DNA of 64,000 nucleotides from Janibacter melonis (GTDB taxonomy: Bacteria; Actinomycetota; Actinomycetes; Actinomycetales; Dermatophilaceae): NCBI RefSeq assembly GCF_020567375.1, contig NZ_JAJBZM010000001.1, positions 481,396 through 545,395 on the forward strand, given 5' to 3'. Below the pieces are notes generated by a model. It saw only the letters and a program-made list of their open reading frames with translations, had not been told where the DNA came from and did not search any database. Both the position numbers and the translations under genes were made by a program. Positions 18,137 through 27,981 of this stretch are shown one piece after another. Numbering within the stretch: the stretch's first letter is position 1; every line of letters begins with the position of its first letter.

Positions 18137-18724
18137 GTGTTCGGACGCAAGAGCAAGAGCGAGCAGGAGCTCCAGGAGCAGGCCGCGCTGTCGGATCGCC
18201 CTCGGGGCGACGGGGCGAAGGGTCGACCGACCCCGAAGCGGCGTGACCAGGAGGCCGCCCGCCGGCGCCCGCTGGTGCAGAACGACCCCAAGGCCGCGAA
18301 GAGCGCCGACCGGGCCGCGCGCCGCGAGCAGAGCATGAAGATGCGCCAGGCGATGATGACCGGCGACGACCGCAACCTGCCCCCGCGCGACAAGGGCCCG
18401 GTGCGCCGCTACGTGCGCGACGCCGTCGACCGCCGCTTCAACCTCGGCGAGATGCTTCTGCTCCTCATGCTCGCCGTGCTCGTCATGTCGGTCATCGCGC
18501 CGAGCATCGCCACGCTCTTCTTCCTCGGCGTCTACGTCCTCTTCGCCCTCGCCGTCCTCGACGCGGTCCTGCTGTGGCGCCGCACGAAGAAGGGCATCCT
18601 CGCGAAGTTCGGCGAGGACACCGATCTCAAGGGCCTGCCGATGTACGCGGGGATGCGCAGCTTCCAGATGCGCCGGACCCGGATGCCCAAGCCCCAGGTC
18701 GAGCGCGGCGCGCCGCTGTCCTGA
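18137..18724 (+). CDS. DUF3043 family membrane protein
   Basis: 195 residues from GTG 18137, which lies seven bases after TAGACT (leaderless). The charged N-terminal 100 residues (KSKSEQELQEQAALSD, later RDKGPVRRYVRDAVDRRFNL) are followed by two adjacent membrane helices and a basic C-terminus. This layout matches the actinobacteria-specific DUF3043 family, of unknown function. It is followed by a strong terminator. Confidence 0.88.
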   Translation: MFGRKSKSEQELQEQAALSDRPRGDGAKGRPTPKRRDQEAARRRPLVQNDPKAAKSADRAARREQSMKMRQAMMTGDDRNLPPRDKGPVRRYVRDAVDRRFNLGEMLLLLMLAVLVMSVIAPSIATLFFLGVYVLFALAVLDAVLLWRRTKKGILAKFGEDTDLKGLPMYAGMRSFQMRRTRMPKPQVERGAPLS

Positions 18725-18739
18725 CCTCTCGCCCGCACC

Positions 18740-18783
18740 ACGAAGGGGTGCCCCGGACCGAGCGGTCCGGGGCACCCCTTCGT
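18740..18783. terminator. Bidirectional terminator between DUF3043 and the gcvT operon
   Basis: A perfect 20-bp stem (18740-18759 with 18764-18783) and a GAGC loop. Each outer arm contains one copy of the over-represented CGAAGGGG/CCCCTTCG octamer. Convergent genes on both sides. Confidence 0.9.
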
Positions 18784-18809
18784 CATGAGCGGTGCGGGGT
18801 GCGGTGCGG

Positions 18810-19007
18810 TCAGGCGGGGTCGAGCGGCATCGGGCCGTAGACCTCGGCGTCCTCGTGCAGCAGGGTCACCGCGGTGACGCCCTGCTCGGCGAGCTCGGAC
18901 CACTCCCCCGCGAACCACGACTCGGCGTCGGCCTGCGTCGGGAAGTCGGTCGAGGACGAGGGCGCGCCCTCGCCGCCCTCGTAACGGAAGCGCCAGCGCT
19001 CGGTCAT
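18810..19007 (-). CDS. Small conserved hypothetical protein next to gcvT
   Basis: 65 residues (start [14 protein letters not shown]). The start overlaps the gcvT stop in ATGA fashion (19004-19007), which supports it as a real gene translated after gcvT. It is acidic, soluble and has no motif I recognise. Small proteins of this kind are common in actinobacteria; a link to the glycine cleavage system is only positional. Confidence 0.7.
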   Translation of the reverse strand: MTERWRFRYEGGEGAPSSSTDFPTQADAESWFAGEWSELAEQGVTAVTLLHEDAEVYGPMPLDPA

Positions 19008-20110
19008 GACGCGCGCACCTGCACCTGGACGAAGGGGGGCTTGACGACCTCGGCGGGCAGGTCGCGGCCGCGGACGTCGACGACGACCTGGGAGCCGAGG
19101 CTCACCGAGCGGTCGAGGAGCGCGAGGGCGATCCCCTCCTTGCGCGTCGGGCTGAAGGTGCCCGAGGTGACCTCGCCGACGACGGTGCCCTCGGCGTCCT
19201 TCACCGCGCAGTGCGCGCGGGGGATGCCGCGGCCGGTGACGACGAGACCCTTGAGCACGCGCGACTCCTTCGCGACGCGCTGGGCGACGAGTGCCTCCTT
19301 CCCCCAGAAGCTCTCCTTCTCCCAGCCGACCGCCCACGCGGAGCCGGCCATGACGGGGGTGATGTCGAGGCTGAGGTCGTTGCCGTGCAGCGGGTAGCCC
19401 ATCTCGGTGCGCAGGGTGTCGCGCGCCCCGAGACCGGCGGGCAGACCGCCGCGCTGCGTGACCTGCTCCATGAGGGCCGCCCACAGGGCCGGGGCCGCCG
19501 AGCTCGGGGCGACGAGCTCGTAGCCGCGCTCACCCGTGTAGCCCGTGCGGCACACGGTGATCGGCGTGCCCTGGAAGTCCGCCTCCTCGAAAGACATGTA
19601 CTCGTGGTCGACGGGCAGCCCGAGCGCGGTGAGGACCTCGTCGCTCAGCGGGCCCTGGACGGCGAGCACGGCGTAGTCCTCGTGCTGGTCGGTGACGCTC
19701 ACGCCCTCGGGCGCCTCGTCGCGCAGCATCTGCACGACGGTCGCGGTGTTGGCGGCGTTGGGGATGAGGAAGACGTCGTCCTCCGAGCGCAGGTAGGCGA
19801 TGAGGTCGTCGACGACGCCCCCGGTCTCGGAGCAGCACAGCGTGTACTGCGCCTTGCCCGGCTCGATCCGGCCGAGGTCGTTGGTGAGGCAGCGGTTGAC
19901 GAAGGCGGCGGCCCCCGGGCCGGTGACGCTCGCCTTGCCGAGGTGGCTGACGTCGAAGACGCCGACGCGCTCGCGCACCGCCGTGTGCTCGGCGACGACA
20001 CCGCCGCCGGGGTACTCGATGGGCATCTGCCAGCCGCCGAAGTCGGCCATCTTCGCGCCGAGGTCGACATGGGCCTGGTGCAGCGGTGAGGTGCGCTGGG
20101 TCTGCGTCAT
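19004..20110 (-). CDS. gcvT: Aminomethyltransferase, glycine cleavage T protein
   Basis: 368 residues from ATG 20110, seven bases after TAGCCT (20123-20118), so probably leaderless; the frame extends upstream to 20179 without support. Motifs include [20 protein letters not shown] at the N-terminus, [18 protein letters not shown] and [14 protein letters not shown]. It moves the methylene group of aminomethyl-lipoyl-GcvH to tetrahydrofolate. The partner lpd gene for the shared E3 component is 1.8 kb away. Mycobacteria also keep gcvT next to the aminopeptidase gene. Confidence 0.96.
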   Translation of the reverse strand: MTQTQRTSPLHQAHVDLGAKMADFGGWQMPIEYPGGGVVAEHTAVRERVGVFDVSHLGKASVTGPGAAAFVNRCLTNDLGRIEPGKAQYTLCCSETGGVVDDLIAYLRSEDDVFLIPNAANTATVVQMLRDEAPEGVSVTDQHEDYAVLAVQGPLSDEVLTALGLPVDHEYMSFEEADFQGTPITVCRTGYTGERGYELVAPSSAAPALWAALMEQVTQRGGLPAGLGARDTLRTEMGYPLHGNDLSLDITPVMAGSAWAVGWEKESFWGKEALVAQRVAKESRVLKGLVVTGRGIPRAHCAVKDAEGTVVGEVTSGTFSPTRKEGIALALLDRSVSLGSQVVVDVRGRDLPAEVVKPPFVQVQVRAS

Positions 20111-20181
20111 GCGGCGAAGGCTACTCGTCTCAGGATCCGGGATAGCGTGGTGACGGATCGCACCCCACCGGAAGGACACCC

Positions 20182-21714
20182 GTGCCCCGTCTCGCCCTCG
20201 GCAACACCTCCCTGGCCGGCTACTCCGGCGACACCGTCGTCGTCGGCCTCCGCCCCGCGGAGAGCCCGAAGGGGGGCCGCCGCCGCAAGGACGCGGCGCC
20301 CGCCGCGCAGGTCGCCACCGGCGTCGAGCTCGACGCCGCGCTGGCCGACGAGATCGCCTCGCTCGTCGAGGTGCTCGCCCCGAAGACCGCGCTCGGCAGC
20401 ACGACGCTCGCCGCCGCGCCCGCCGGTCTGCGCGCCCGCACCCTCCTGCTCGTCGGCCTCGGCGACGACGCGCCGACCACCGAGACCCTGCGTCGTGCCG
20501 CCGGCGCCGCCACCCGCGCCCTGCCCAAGGCCAGCTCCGTGCGCCTGCTGCTCCCCCATGACGGCCCCGCGCAGCTCGCGGCGATCGCCGAGGGTGCGCT
20601 CAGCGGCTCCTACTCCTTCACCGCGCACAAGTCCGCGGACGCCGAGGGCGGGCTCGAGACCGTCGAGATCGGCACGACCCTGGGCAAGGAGCACGCCCCC
20701 AAGGACGTCCTCGCCCGCGCCGAGGTCCTCGGCCGCGCCGTCGCCTGGGCGCGCGACCTCGTCAACACCGCGCCCAACCTGCTCTACCCCCAGTCCTTCG
20801 CCGACCGCGTCGCGGAGACCGTCAAGGCCAGCCCGGGCAAGATCAGCCTCACCGTCCTCGACGAGAAGGACCTGGCGAAGGGGGGCTTCGGCGGCATCGT
20901 CGGCGTCGGCCAGGGCTCCTCTCGCCCGCCGCGCATCGTGCAGATGACCTACACCCCGTCGCGCTCGCGCAAGGCCCCCCACGTCGGGCTCGTCGGCAAG
21001 GGCATCACCTTCGACACCGGCGGCGTCTGCATCAAGCCGGCCGCCTCGATGGCGACGATGAAGTCCGACATGGCCGGCGCCGCCGCCGTCGCGGCGACCG
21101 TCGTCGCCGCCGCCGAGCTCGAGGTCCCCGTCGCCGTCTCGGGCTACCTGTGCCTCGCCGAGAACATGCCGGGCGGCAACGCCCAGCGCCCCGGCGACGT
21201 CGTGACGATGCGCAACGGCATGACCGTCGAGATCCTCGACACCGACGCCGAGGGCCGCATGGTGCTCGCCGACGGCATGTCGCTGGCCGCCGAGCAGGGC
21301 GCGGAGGTCATCCTCGACATCGCGACCCTCACCGGCGCCTGCATGGTTGCCCTCGGCCCGGACATCTACGGCGTCATGAGCAACGACGAGTCCGTGCGCG
21401 ACGCCGTCGGCGTCGCGTCGGCCGCGACCGACGAGCCGTCGTGGCCGCTGCCGCTCCCGCGCGACCTGCGCCCGGGCCTGGACTCCTTCGTCGCCGACAT
21501 CGCGCACAAGGCCGACCGGATGGGCGGCGCCCTCACGGCGGGCATCTTCCTCGAGGAGTTCGCCCGCACGAAGGACGGCGAGACCATCCCGTGGGCGCAC
21601 CTCGACATCGCCGGCCCGTCCTTCCGCGACGGCGGTGCGCGAGACCACCTGCCCAAGGGCGGGACCGGTGTCGGCGTCGCGACGATGCTGCGCTACCTCG
21701 AGGACCTCGCCTGA
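20182..21714 (+). CDS. pepA: Leucyl aminopeptidase (M17)
   Basis: 510 residues from GTG 20182, with GGAAGGACA upstream and TAGCGT (20143-20148) as probable -10. The M17 signatures are present: [16 protein letters not shown] with the metal-binding Lys/Asp, and NTDAEGR-like [13 protein letters not shown] for the catalytic Arg and metal ligands. It removes N-terminal residues from peptides and needs two divalent metals in a hexamer. Divergent from gcvT, with about 70 bases between them. Confidence 0.96.
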   Translation: MPRLALGNTSLAGYSGDTVVVGLRPAESPKGGRRRKDAAPAAQVATGVELDAALADEIASLVEVLAPKTALGSTTLAAAPAGLRARTLLLVGLGDDAPTTETLRRAAGAATRALPKASSVRLLLPHDGPAQLAAIAEGALSGSYSFTAHKSADAEGGLETVEIGTTLGKEHAPKDVLARAEVLGRAVAWARDLVNTAPNLLYPQSFADRVAETVKASPGKISLTVLDEKDLAKGGFGGIVGVGQGSSRPPRIVQMTYTPSRSRKAPHVGLVGKGITFDTGGVCIKPAASMATMKSDMAGAAAVAATVVAAAELEVPVAVSGYLCLAENMPGGNAQRPGDVVTMRNGMTVEILDTDAEGRMVLADGMSLAAEQGAEVILDIATLTGACMVALGPDIYGVMSNDESVRDAVGVASAATDEPSWPLPLPRDLRPGLDSFVADIAHKADRMGGALTAGIFLEEFARTKDGETIPWAHLDIAGPSFRDGGARDHLPKGGTGVGVATMLRYLEDLA

Positions 21715-21730
21715 CCCGGCACCGCCGAGC

Positions 21731-21768
21731 ACGACGCCCCGCACCCGGCTCCGGGTGCGGGGCGTCGT
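21731..21768 (+). terminator. Terminator after pepA
   Basis: An 18-bp perfect inverted repeat (21731-21748 with 21751-21768), arm ACGACGCCCCGCACCCGG. The central bases must stay unpaired to form a loop. Confidence 0.8.
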
Positions 21769-21815
21769 GCGTCCCGGCCGTGGTCGGGCTCCGTGCGTCC
21801 CGGCCGTGGTCGGGC
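21767..21815. repeat. 23-bp direct tandem repeat upstream of lpd
   Basis: An identical 23-base unit beginning GTGCGTCCCGGCCGTGG occurs at 21767-21789 and 21793-21815, a period of 26. It lies between the pepA terminator and the lpd promoter region (possible -10 TACGCT at 21832-21837). It could be a duplicated operator or a replication-slippage product. Confidence 0.65.
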
Positions 21816-21885
21816 GCTCTCGGCGCAGCCTCTACGCTGTGCCCCGTCCGTCACCCCGGGCACCACTGATGCAAAGGAGCACACC

Positions 21886-23262
21886 GTGGCAGACCCCACG
21901 ACCCCCTTCGACCTCGTGATCCTCGGAGCCGGCAGCGGCGGGTACGCCTGCGCGCTGCGCGCGCGCCAGCTCGGGCTCACCGTCGCCCTCGTCGAGGAGG
22001 CCGAGGTGGGCGGGACCTGCCTGCACCGCGGGTGCATCCCGACCAAGGCGATGCTCCACGCCGCGGAGGTCGCCGAGGCCTCGCGCCACGGGGCGGGGAT
22101 GGGGCTGCGGACCTCCTTCGAGGGGGTCGACGTGCCGGCTCTGCACGCGTACAAGGACAAGGTCGTCGGGCAGCTGCACAAGGGTCTCGTCGGTCTCGTC
22201 ACCCAGTCGGGCACCGAGGTCGTGCCCGGGCGGGGCCGGCTCGTCGACGCGACGACCGTCGAGGTCGAGGGCCGCCGGGTCACCGGTCGCACCGTCGTCC
22301 TCGCGACGGGCAGCCAGGCCCGCACCCTGCCGGGCGTCGAGCTCGGCCCGCGGGTCATGACGAGCGACGGCGTCCTGCGCATCGAGGAGATCCCCGAGCG
22401 CGTCGCCGTGCTCGGCGGCGGCGTCATCGGGTCCGAGCTCGCGTCGGTCTTCGCCGGCCTCGGGTCGCGCGTCACGATCGTCGAGGCGCTCGACCGTCTC
22501 GTCGCGGGCGAGGAGCCCGCGATCAGCAAGGTGCTCGAGCGCAGCTTCAAGAAGCGCGGCATCACCACCCGCACCGGCGCCCGCGTCGCCTCGGTCGAGG
22601 CCGGCGCGGACACCGTCGTCGTGCGTCTCGAGGAGGGCGACCCGCTCGAGGTCGAGCTCGTCGTCGTCGCCGTCGGCCGCGGTCCGCGCACCCAGGACCT
22701 CGGGCTCGAGGAGGTCGGCGTGCGCACTGAGCGCGGCTTCGTGCCGACCGACGAGCGGCTGCGCACCGACGTCGACGGGGTGCGCGCCGTCGGCGACCTC
22801 GTCCCCGGCCTGCAGCTGGCCCACCGCGGCTTCGCGCACGGGATCTTCGTCGCCGAGGACGTCGCGGGGCTGGAGCCCGCGCCCGTGGTCGACGTGCAGA
22901 TCCCGCGCGTCACGTACTGCGACCCCGAGATCGCCTCGGTCGGCCTCACCTCGGCGCAGGCGAAGGCCGCCGGTCACGAGGTGGCCAGCTCGACCTACCC
23001 GCTCGGCGGCAACGGCCGCAGCATCATCCGCGGCACGAGCGGGTCGATCACCGTCGTGCGCGAGGTCGACGGCCCGGTGCTCGGCGTCCACATGATCGGC
23101 GCCGGCGTCAGCGAGCTCGTCGGCGAGGCCCAGCTCATGGTCGGCTGGGAGGCCCACCCCGAGGAGGTCGCCTCGCTCGTGCACGCCCACCCGACGCAGG
23201 GCGAGGCCCTCGGCGAGGCGGCGATGCTCGCCGCCGGGCGACCCCTCCACGCCCACGCCTGA
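21886..23262 (+). CDS. lpdA: Dihydrolipoyl dehydrogenase (E3)
   Basis: 458 residues from GTG 21886, preceded by AAAGGAGC. The FAD-binding GAGSGGYACALRARQLG, the redox disulfide in GGTCLHRGCIPTK, the NAD-binding GGGVIGSELASVFAGLG and the C-terminal HAHPTQGEAL with the catalytic His-Glu pair are all intact. It reoxidises dihydrolipoyl groups of the E2 enzyme encoded next and of GcvH. A frame upstream to 21793 has no ribosome-binding site. Confidence 0.96.
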   Translation: MADPTTPFDLVILGAGSGGYACALRARQLGLTVALVEEAEVGGTCLHRGCIPTKAMLHAAEVAEASRHGAGMGLRTSFEGVDVPALHAYKDKVVGQLHKGLVGLVTQSGTEVVPGRGRLVDATTVEVEGRRVTGRTVVLATGSQARTLPGVELGPRVMTSDGVLRIEEIPERVAVLGGGVIGSELASVFAGLGSRVTIVEALDRLVAGEEPAISKVLERSFKKRGITTRTGARVASVEAGADTVVVRLEEGDPLEVELVVVAVGRGPRTQDLGLEEVGVRTERGFVPTDERLRTDVDGVRAVGDLVPGLQLAHRGFAHGIFVAEDVAGLEPAPVVDVQIPRVTYCDPEIASVGLTSAQAKAAGHEVASSTYPLGGNGRSIIRGTSGSITVVREVDGPVLGVHMIGAGVSELVGEAQLMVGWEAHPEEVASLVHAHPTQGEALGEAAMLAAGRPLHAHA

Positions 23263-23381
23263 TCGCCCTGACAAGATGGGCAGCCAGCACGTGACCTGGC
23301 TCTCCATCGAGCCTGTCCGCGTGAGAGTGTGAGACCCAACGACCGCGACCAGCGTGATGTCGACGAAGGAGAAACAACGCC

Positions 23382-25307
23382 ATGTCAGAGCGCGTGACCA
23401 TGCCGGCCCTCGGGGAGTCCGTCACCGAGGGCACCGTGACTCGATGGCTCAAGAGCGTCGGCGACAGCGTCGAGGTGGACGAGCCGCTCCTCGAGGTCTC
23501 GACCGACAAGGTCGACACCGAGATCCCCTCGCCCGTCGCGGGCACCCTGCAGGAGATCCTCGTCGAGGAGGACGAGACCGTCGAGGTCGGCGCGGACCTC
23601 GCCGTCATCGGTGACGGCGACGCCCCCGCGAGCTCCGGCTCCGACGAGGGCGGCGCCGACGACAGCGCCGACGAGCAGGCCGAGTCCCCCGCCGCGAGCG
23701 AGGACGCCGCCGACACGCAGGAGCAGCAGGCCGAGGCGGAGGAGGAGGCCACCGCGCCGAGCACCGCCGAGGACGAGCCCGCCAAGAAGCCCCAGGCCGA
23801 GACCGCGAGCACCGACGAGGGCCAGAAGGTCCAGATGCCGGCGCTCGGCGAGTCCGTCACCGAGGGCACCGTCACCCGTTGGCTCAAGGCCGAGGGCGAC
23901 GAGGTCGAGGTCGACGAGCCGCTCCTCGAGGTCTCCACCGACAAGGTCGACACCGAGATCCCCTCGCCCGTCGCGGGCACGCTCACCTCGATCCTCGTCC
24001 AGGAGGACGAGACGGTCGAGGTCGGCGCCGACCTCGCGGTCATCGGCGGGTCCGGCGGCGGCTCCGCCTCCGCGGAGGAGCCCCAGCAGGAGGCCCCGAA
24101 GGAAGAGGCCCCGAAGCAGGAGGCCCCGAAGGAGCAGCCGGCGCAGGAGACGCAGGAGAGCGCCTCCTCCGAGGACACCGACGACAGCGCCCAGAAGGAC
24201 GAGTCCCTCCCCGAGGACGGCGAGGGCGGCGACGTCGCCGACCAGCCGGCCGGTCAGTCCGCCCCCTCCACCGGTGGCGAGTCCGCGGCGACCCAGCAGG
24301 CCCCGGCCTCGGGCTCGAGCACCTCGGCTCCCGCCTCCGGCGACAGCGCCCCCCAGGACGCGTCGAAGTACGTCACCCCGCTCGTGCGCAAGCTCGCGGC
24401 CGACAACGGCATCGACCTCGCCGACGTGCAGGGCTCGGGCGTCGGCGGCCGCATCCGCAAGGAGGACGTCCTCGAGGCGGCCCGTGCGAAGAACGCCCCC
24501 GCCGAGCAGCCGAGCGCTCCCGCGGCCCAGGCCCCGGCGGCGCAGGCCCCGGCGTCCTCGAGCACCCCGCCCCGCGGCATGGAGAGCAGCGTCTCGCCGA
24601 GCAAGCGCGGCACCCGCGAGAAGATGACCCGCCTGCGCAAGGTCATCGCCCAGCGGATGGTCGAGTCGCTCCAGGTCTCGGCCCAGCTGACGACGGTCGT
24701 CGAGGTCGACATGACCAAGATCGCCCGGGTCCGTGCCCGCACCAAGGCCGACTTCGAGCGCCGCGAGGGCACGAAGCTGTCCTTCCTGCCCTTCATCGCG
24801 CTCGCGACGGCCGAGGCGCTCAAGCAGCACCCGGTCGTCAACTCCAGCGTCGAGGGCGAGGAGATCGTCTACCACGGCTCGGAGAACCTCTCCATCGCGG
24901 TGGACACCGAGCGCGGTCTGCTCACCCCGGTCGTGAAGAACGCCGGCGACCTCAACGTCGCCGGTCTGGCGCGCGCCATCGCCGACGTCGCCGAGCGCAC
25001 CCGCGCCAACAAGATCACCCCGGACGACCTGTCCGGCGGCACCTTCACGATCACCAACACCGGCAGCCGGGGTGCGCTCTTCGACACCCCGATCCTCAAC
25101 CAGCCGCAGGTGGCCATGCTCGGCACCGGCGCGATCGTCAAGCGTCCGATCGTCGTCACCGACGCCGACGGCGGCGAGACGATCGCCGTGCGCTCGATGA
25201 TGTACCTGGCCCTGTCGTACGACCACCGTGTCGTCGACGGCGCCGACGCCGCTCGTTTCCTCGGGACCGTCAAGGCGCGTCTCGAGGAGGGCAGCTTCGA
25301 GGCCTGA
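23382..25307 (+). CDS. sucB: 2-oxoacid dehydrogenase E2, dihydrolipoamide acyltransferase with two lipoyl domains
   Basis: 641 residues, preceded by GAAGGAGA. Two lipoyl domains (about 1-78 and 148-222) carry the modified Lys43 and Lys188 in [12 protein letters not shown]. They are joined by acidic and Ala/Pro-rich linkers, including a repeated EAPK unit near residue 240. The E3/E1-binding domain is at about 329-367 ([17 protein letters not shown]), and the catalytic domain at about 410-641 ends in [15 protein letters not shown] with His615. The name sucB (succinyl) or dlaT (acetyl) cannot be separated by eye; the order with lipB/lipA resembles mycobacterial dlaT. Downstream of lpdA by 119 bases. 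Confidence 0.94.
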   Translation: MSERVTMPALGESVTEGTVTRWLKSVGDSVEVDEPLLEVSTDKVDTEIPSPVAGTLQEILVEEDETVEVGADLAVIGDGDAPASSGSDEGGADDSADEQAESPAASEDAADTQEQQAEAEEEATAPSTAEDEPAKKPQAETASTDEGQKVQMPALGESVTEGTVTRWLKAEGDEVEVDEPLLEVSTDKVDTEIPSPVAGTLTSILVQEDETVEVGADLAVIGGSGGGSASAEEPQQEAPKEEAPKQEAPKEQPAQETQESASSEDTDDSAQKDESLPEDGEGGDVADQPAGQSAPSTGGESAATQQAPASGSSTSAPASGDSAPQDASKYVTPLVRKLAADNGIDLADVQGSGVGGRIRKEDVLEAARAKNAPAEQPSAPAAQAPAAQAPASSSTPPRGMESSVSPSKRGTREKMTRLRKVIAQRMVESLQVSAQLTTVVEVDMTKIARVRARTKADFERREGTKLSFLPFIALATAEALKQHPVVNSSVEGEEIVYHGSENLSIAVDTERGLLTPVVKNAGDLNVAGLARAIADVAERTRANKITPDDLSGGTFTITNTGSRGALFDTPILNQPQVAMLGTGAIVKRPIVVTDADGGETIAVRSMMYLALSYDHRVVDGADAARFLGTVKARLEEGSFEA

Positions 25308-25312
25308 GCAGC

Positions 25313-26215
25313 ATGCACGTCCGAGAGCGCGTCGTCGTCGCCGGGTCCTCCGGTCTGATCGGCAGCGCGCTCTCGGCGTCTCTGCGCGAGCGCGGCACCG
25401 AGGTCGTCCGTCTCGTGCGGCGCGAGCCGCAGTCCGCCGACGAGCGACGCTGGGACCCCTCGAGCGGTGAGCTCGACCCGGCCGTGCTCGAGGGCGCCGA
25501 CGCGGTCGTCTGCCTCTCCGGCGCCGGGGTCGGCGACCAGCGGTGGACCCCGTCGTACAAGCAGCTCATCCTCACCTCGCGGGTCGAGACCACCCGCACC
25601 CTCGCCCGGGCCGCCGCCTCGGCCGGCGTGCCCCGGATGGTCGCCGGGTCTGCCATCGGCATCTACGGAGACCGCGCCGACGAGGTGCTCACCGAGGACT
25701 CCGCACCGGGCCACGGCTTCCTCACCGAGGTCGTCCGGGCCTGGGAGGAGGCCGCCGACCCCGCGCGTGACGGCGGCGTCCGGGTCGCCCACGCCCGCAC
25801 CGGGCTCGTCGCCACCCGCGACGGCGGCGCGACCGGGCCGCTGCTGCGTCTGGGCCGTCTCGGTCTCGGCGGGCCGCTCGGCCGCGGCCGCCAGTGGTGG
25901 CCGCTCATCTCCCTCGACGACGAGGTCGCGGCGCTCGTGTGGCTCCTCGACTCCGACGTCGAGGGCCCGGTCAACCTCGCCCCGCCGCAGCCCTACCGTC
26001 AGCGTGACGTCGCGCGCGAGATCGGGCACCAGCTGCACCGTCCCGCCCTGCTCCCGGCCCCCTCGCCGGCCCTGCGGGTCGTCCTCGGCGAGTTCGCCGG
26101 CGAGATCCTCTCCTCCACCCGTGTACTGCCCACCCGGCTGTCCGACGGCGGCTTCGCGTGGGAGCACCCCGATCTGGAGACGCTGGTTCGCTGGATGCTC
26201 CGCGAGCAGGGCTGA
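25313..26215 (+). CDS. TIGR01777-family NAD(P)-binding epimerase
   Basis: 300 residues from ATG 25313, five bases after sucB. A Rossmann motif GSSGLIGSALSASLRERG opens the protein, SAIGIYGDRADEVLTED lies in the middle, and the C-terminal DUF1731 part runs from about residue 245 (PSPALRVVLGEFA and onward). Mycobacteria have the same gene directly after dlaT. It belongs to the extended SDR group; the substrate is unknown. Confidence 0.92.
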   Translation: MHVRERVVVAGSSGLIGSALSASLRERGTEVVRLVRREPQSADERRWDPSSGELDPAVLEGADAVVCLSGAGVGDQRWTPSYKQLILTSRVETTRTLARAAASAGVPRMVAGSAIGIYGDRADEVLTEDSAPGHGFLTEVVRAWEEAADPARDGGVRVAHARTGLVATRDGGATGPLLRLGRLGLGGPLGRGRQWWPLISLDDEVAALVWLLDSDVEGPVNLAPPQPYRQRDVAREIGHQLHRPALLPAPSPALRVVLGEFAGEILSSTRVLPTRLSDGGFAWEHPDLETLVRWMLREQG

Positions 26216-26281
26216 CCCCGCACTAGCCTCGGGCCCAGACACTTGTGGCGACCGTCGGTCGCCGTGGCCTGGGGGGAGACG

Positions 26282-27955
26282 ATGGGCATGCCCGACCGTC
26301 CGCACGTCGTCGTCGGTCTCACGCAGCGCGGGCCCGACGACGGGTGGGACCTGAGCCGCCTGCACGCGCACCGGCCAGGCCTCGAGGTCGTCCGCCGCGG
26401 CGCGACGACGCTCCTCCTCGCCGGCGTCGAGCCGAGGACCGAGGGCGACACCCTCGTCGTCCCCCTGTCCCCGCAGCCCTGGCCGGGCGCAGGGGCGGAG
26501 GTGCCCCCCTTCGCGCAGGCCCGCCTCGATCAGGACGGCACCCTCACCGTGACGACGGACGTCCTCGGCTTCCGACAGGTCTACCTCGCGTCGACAGCGG
26601 GTGCAGCGGCCGTGTCCACCTCCGCGACGGCACTGGCCCACCTCACCCGAGCACCCGTCGACTCCCAGGCCCTGCAGACCCAGAGCCTGCTCGGCTGGCA
26701 GGCGGGAGAGGCCACGCCGTGGGAGGGCATCTCCACCCCGCCCCACGGGCACGGGGTGCGCCTGCGGGAGGGACGCAGCGAGCTCGTCCCCCTGGGCGCC
26801 CCAACCGCACCTCCCCCGACGGACGACCCGCGTGAGGCTGCCGTCCGGGTCGCCGACATCATCCGCGAGCAGGTCGACGCCTTCTTGACCGCCGAGCCGA
26901 GTGCTGCCCTCCAGCTCACCGGCGGCCACGACTCGCGCATCCTGCTCGCGGCGGTGCCACCGTCGCGCCGGCCCGAGGTGACCGCGCTGACGATCGCCGT
27001 GCCGGGCTCTCAGGACGCACCGATGGCTGCCTCGCTGGCCGCCGCCCACGGGATGCGGCACGTGGTCCTCGAGCCGCAGCCGCCCGGGCCCGACGTCATG
27101 CCCGAGGTGATGTCGGCAGCGCACCGGCTCGACGCGATGGCCGACCCCGTCTCCGTGGCCTCCCTGCACGCCACCGAGGGCGAGTGGGCCTCGCGCCCGA
27201 GGCTCGTCGGCCTGGGCGGGGAGACGATGCGCGGCTTCTACTACGCCGAGCCGGTGCCGCGCCCCGGCCCCCGCACCGTCGCGCGCCTCGCGCGGTGGCG
27301 CCTCTTCCCCAACGAGTCGGTCGCCCCCGAGGTGCTCGGCCCCCGTCTGGACGGCCGTGAGGAGAGCACGATCGCCCGGCTAACGCCGCTCGTGCTCGAC
27401 GAGGACCCGGGGTGGCGTCAGGCCACGGACCTCTTCTACCTCCACCAGCGGATGCGCCGGTGGGCCGGTGTCCTCGGCTCGGCGACGCTCGACCGCCGGC
27501 TCGTCGTCAACCCGATGATGCACCCCGCTGTCGCCGAGCAGGCTCTCGCCCTGCCACCGCGCGAGCGGGCGTCCTCGACCTTCCTCACCCGGGTCCTCGT
27601 CGAGCTCGACCGCGACCTCGCCCTCGTGCCGCTCGACGGACGGCCGCCGCCGATCGTCAACCTGCGCACGGGCCCGGCGCGTCAGGTGCAGCGCTCCCGT
27701 CTGCTCGCCGGTCGGGTCGCCCGCAAGGCGCGCCAGCGCCTCGCCGGGCGCAGCGCGCCCTCGGCCGTCAGCCGGACCTGGGCAGCGGCCGTCCACGAGG
27801 CATGGCGCGCAGACCCGTCGGGCCTGCACCGGCTTGCCGACGAGGACCTCCTCGCCCGCGGCTGGGTGACCGGCTTCGCGCACGGCGGTGCCAGTCTCGA
27901 CGACGCCGGCACGGCCTTCGTCGTCAACCTCCTCCACGCGACGTCGACCCGCTGA
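26282..27955 (+). CDS. Asparagine synthase-like protein lacking the amidotransferase Cys
   Basis: 557 residues from ATG 26282, which has GGGGGGAGACG just upstream; TAGCCT at 26223-26228 is a possible -10. The central LTGGHDSRILLA is the PP-loop that binds ATP in asparagine synthases, followed by a helical C-terminal half. The N-terminal part resembles a class II glutamine amidotransferase fold only loosely, and the protein begins MGMPDRPH, so the essential Cys2 nucleophile is missing. It may use free ammonia or another nucleophile, as lasso-peptide cyclases and some exopolysaccharide enzymes do. No precursor peptide gene is visible nearby. Confidence 0.75.
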   Translation: MGMPDRPHVVVGLTQRGPDDGWDLSRLHAHRPGLEVVRRGATTLLLAGVEPRTEGDTLVVPLSPQPWPGAGAEVPPFAQARLDQDGTLTVTTDVLGFRQVYLASTAGAAAVSTSATALAHLTRAPVDSQALQTQSLLGWQAGEATPWEGISTPPHGHGVRLREGRSELVPLGAPTAPPPTDDPREAAVRVADIIREQVDAFLTAEPSAALQLTGGHDSRILLAAVPPSRRPEVTALTIAVPGSQDAPMAASLAAAHGMRHVVLEPQPPGPDVMPEVMSAAHRLDAMADPVSVASLHATEGEWASRPRLVGLGGETMRGFYYAEPVPRPGPRTVARLARWRLFPNESVAPEVLGPRLDGREESTIARLTPLVLDEDPGWRQATDLFYLHQRMRRWAGVLGSATLDRRLVVNPMMHPAVAEQALALPPRERASSTFLTRVLVELDRDLALVPLDGRPPPIVNLRTGPARQVQRSRLLAGRVARKARQRLAGRSAPSAVSRTWAAAVHEAWRADPSGLHRLADEDLLARGWVTGFAHGGASLDDAGTAFVVNLLHATSTR

Positions 27956-27981
27956 CGACCACCCGCTGATGACCACTCGGG

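Noticed and set aside
18038-18775. Upstream extension of the M20 peptidase frame
   Set aside because: It is antisense to DUF3043, and TAGCGT seven bases before GTG 18037 marks the true start.
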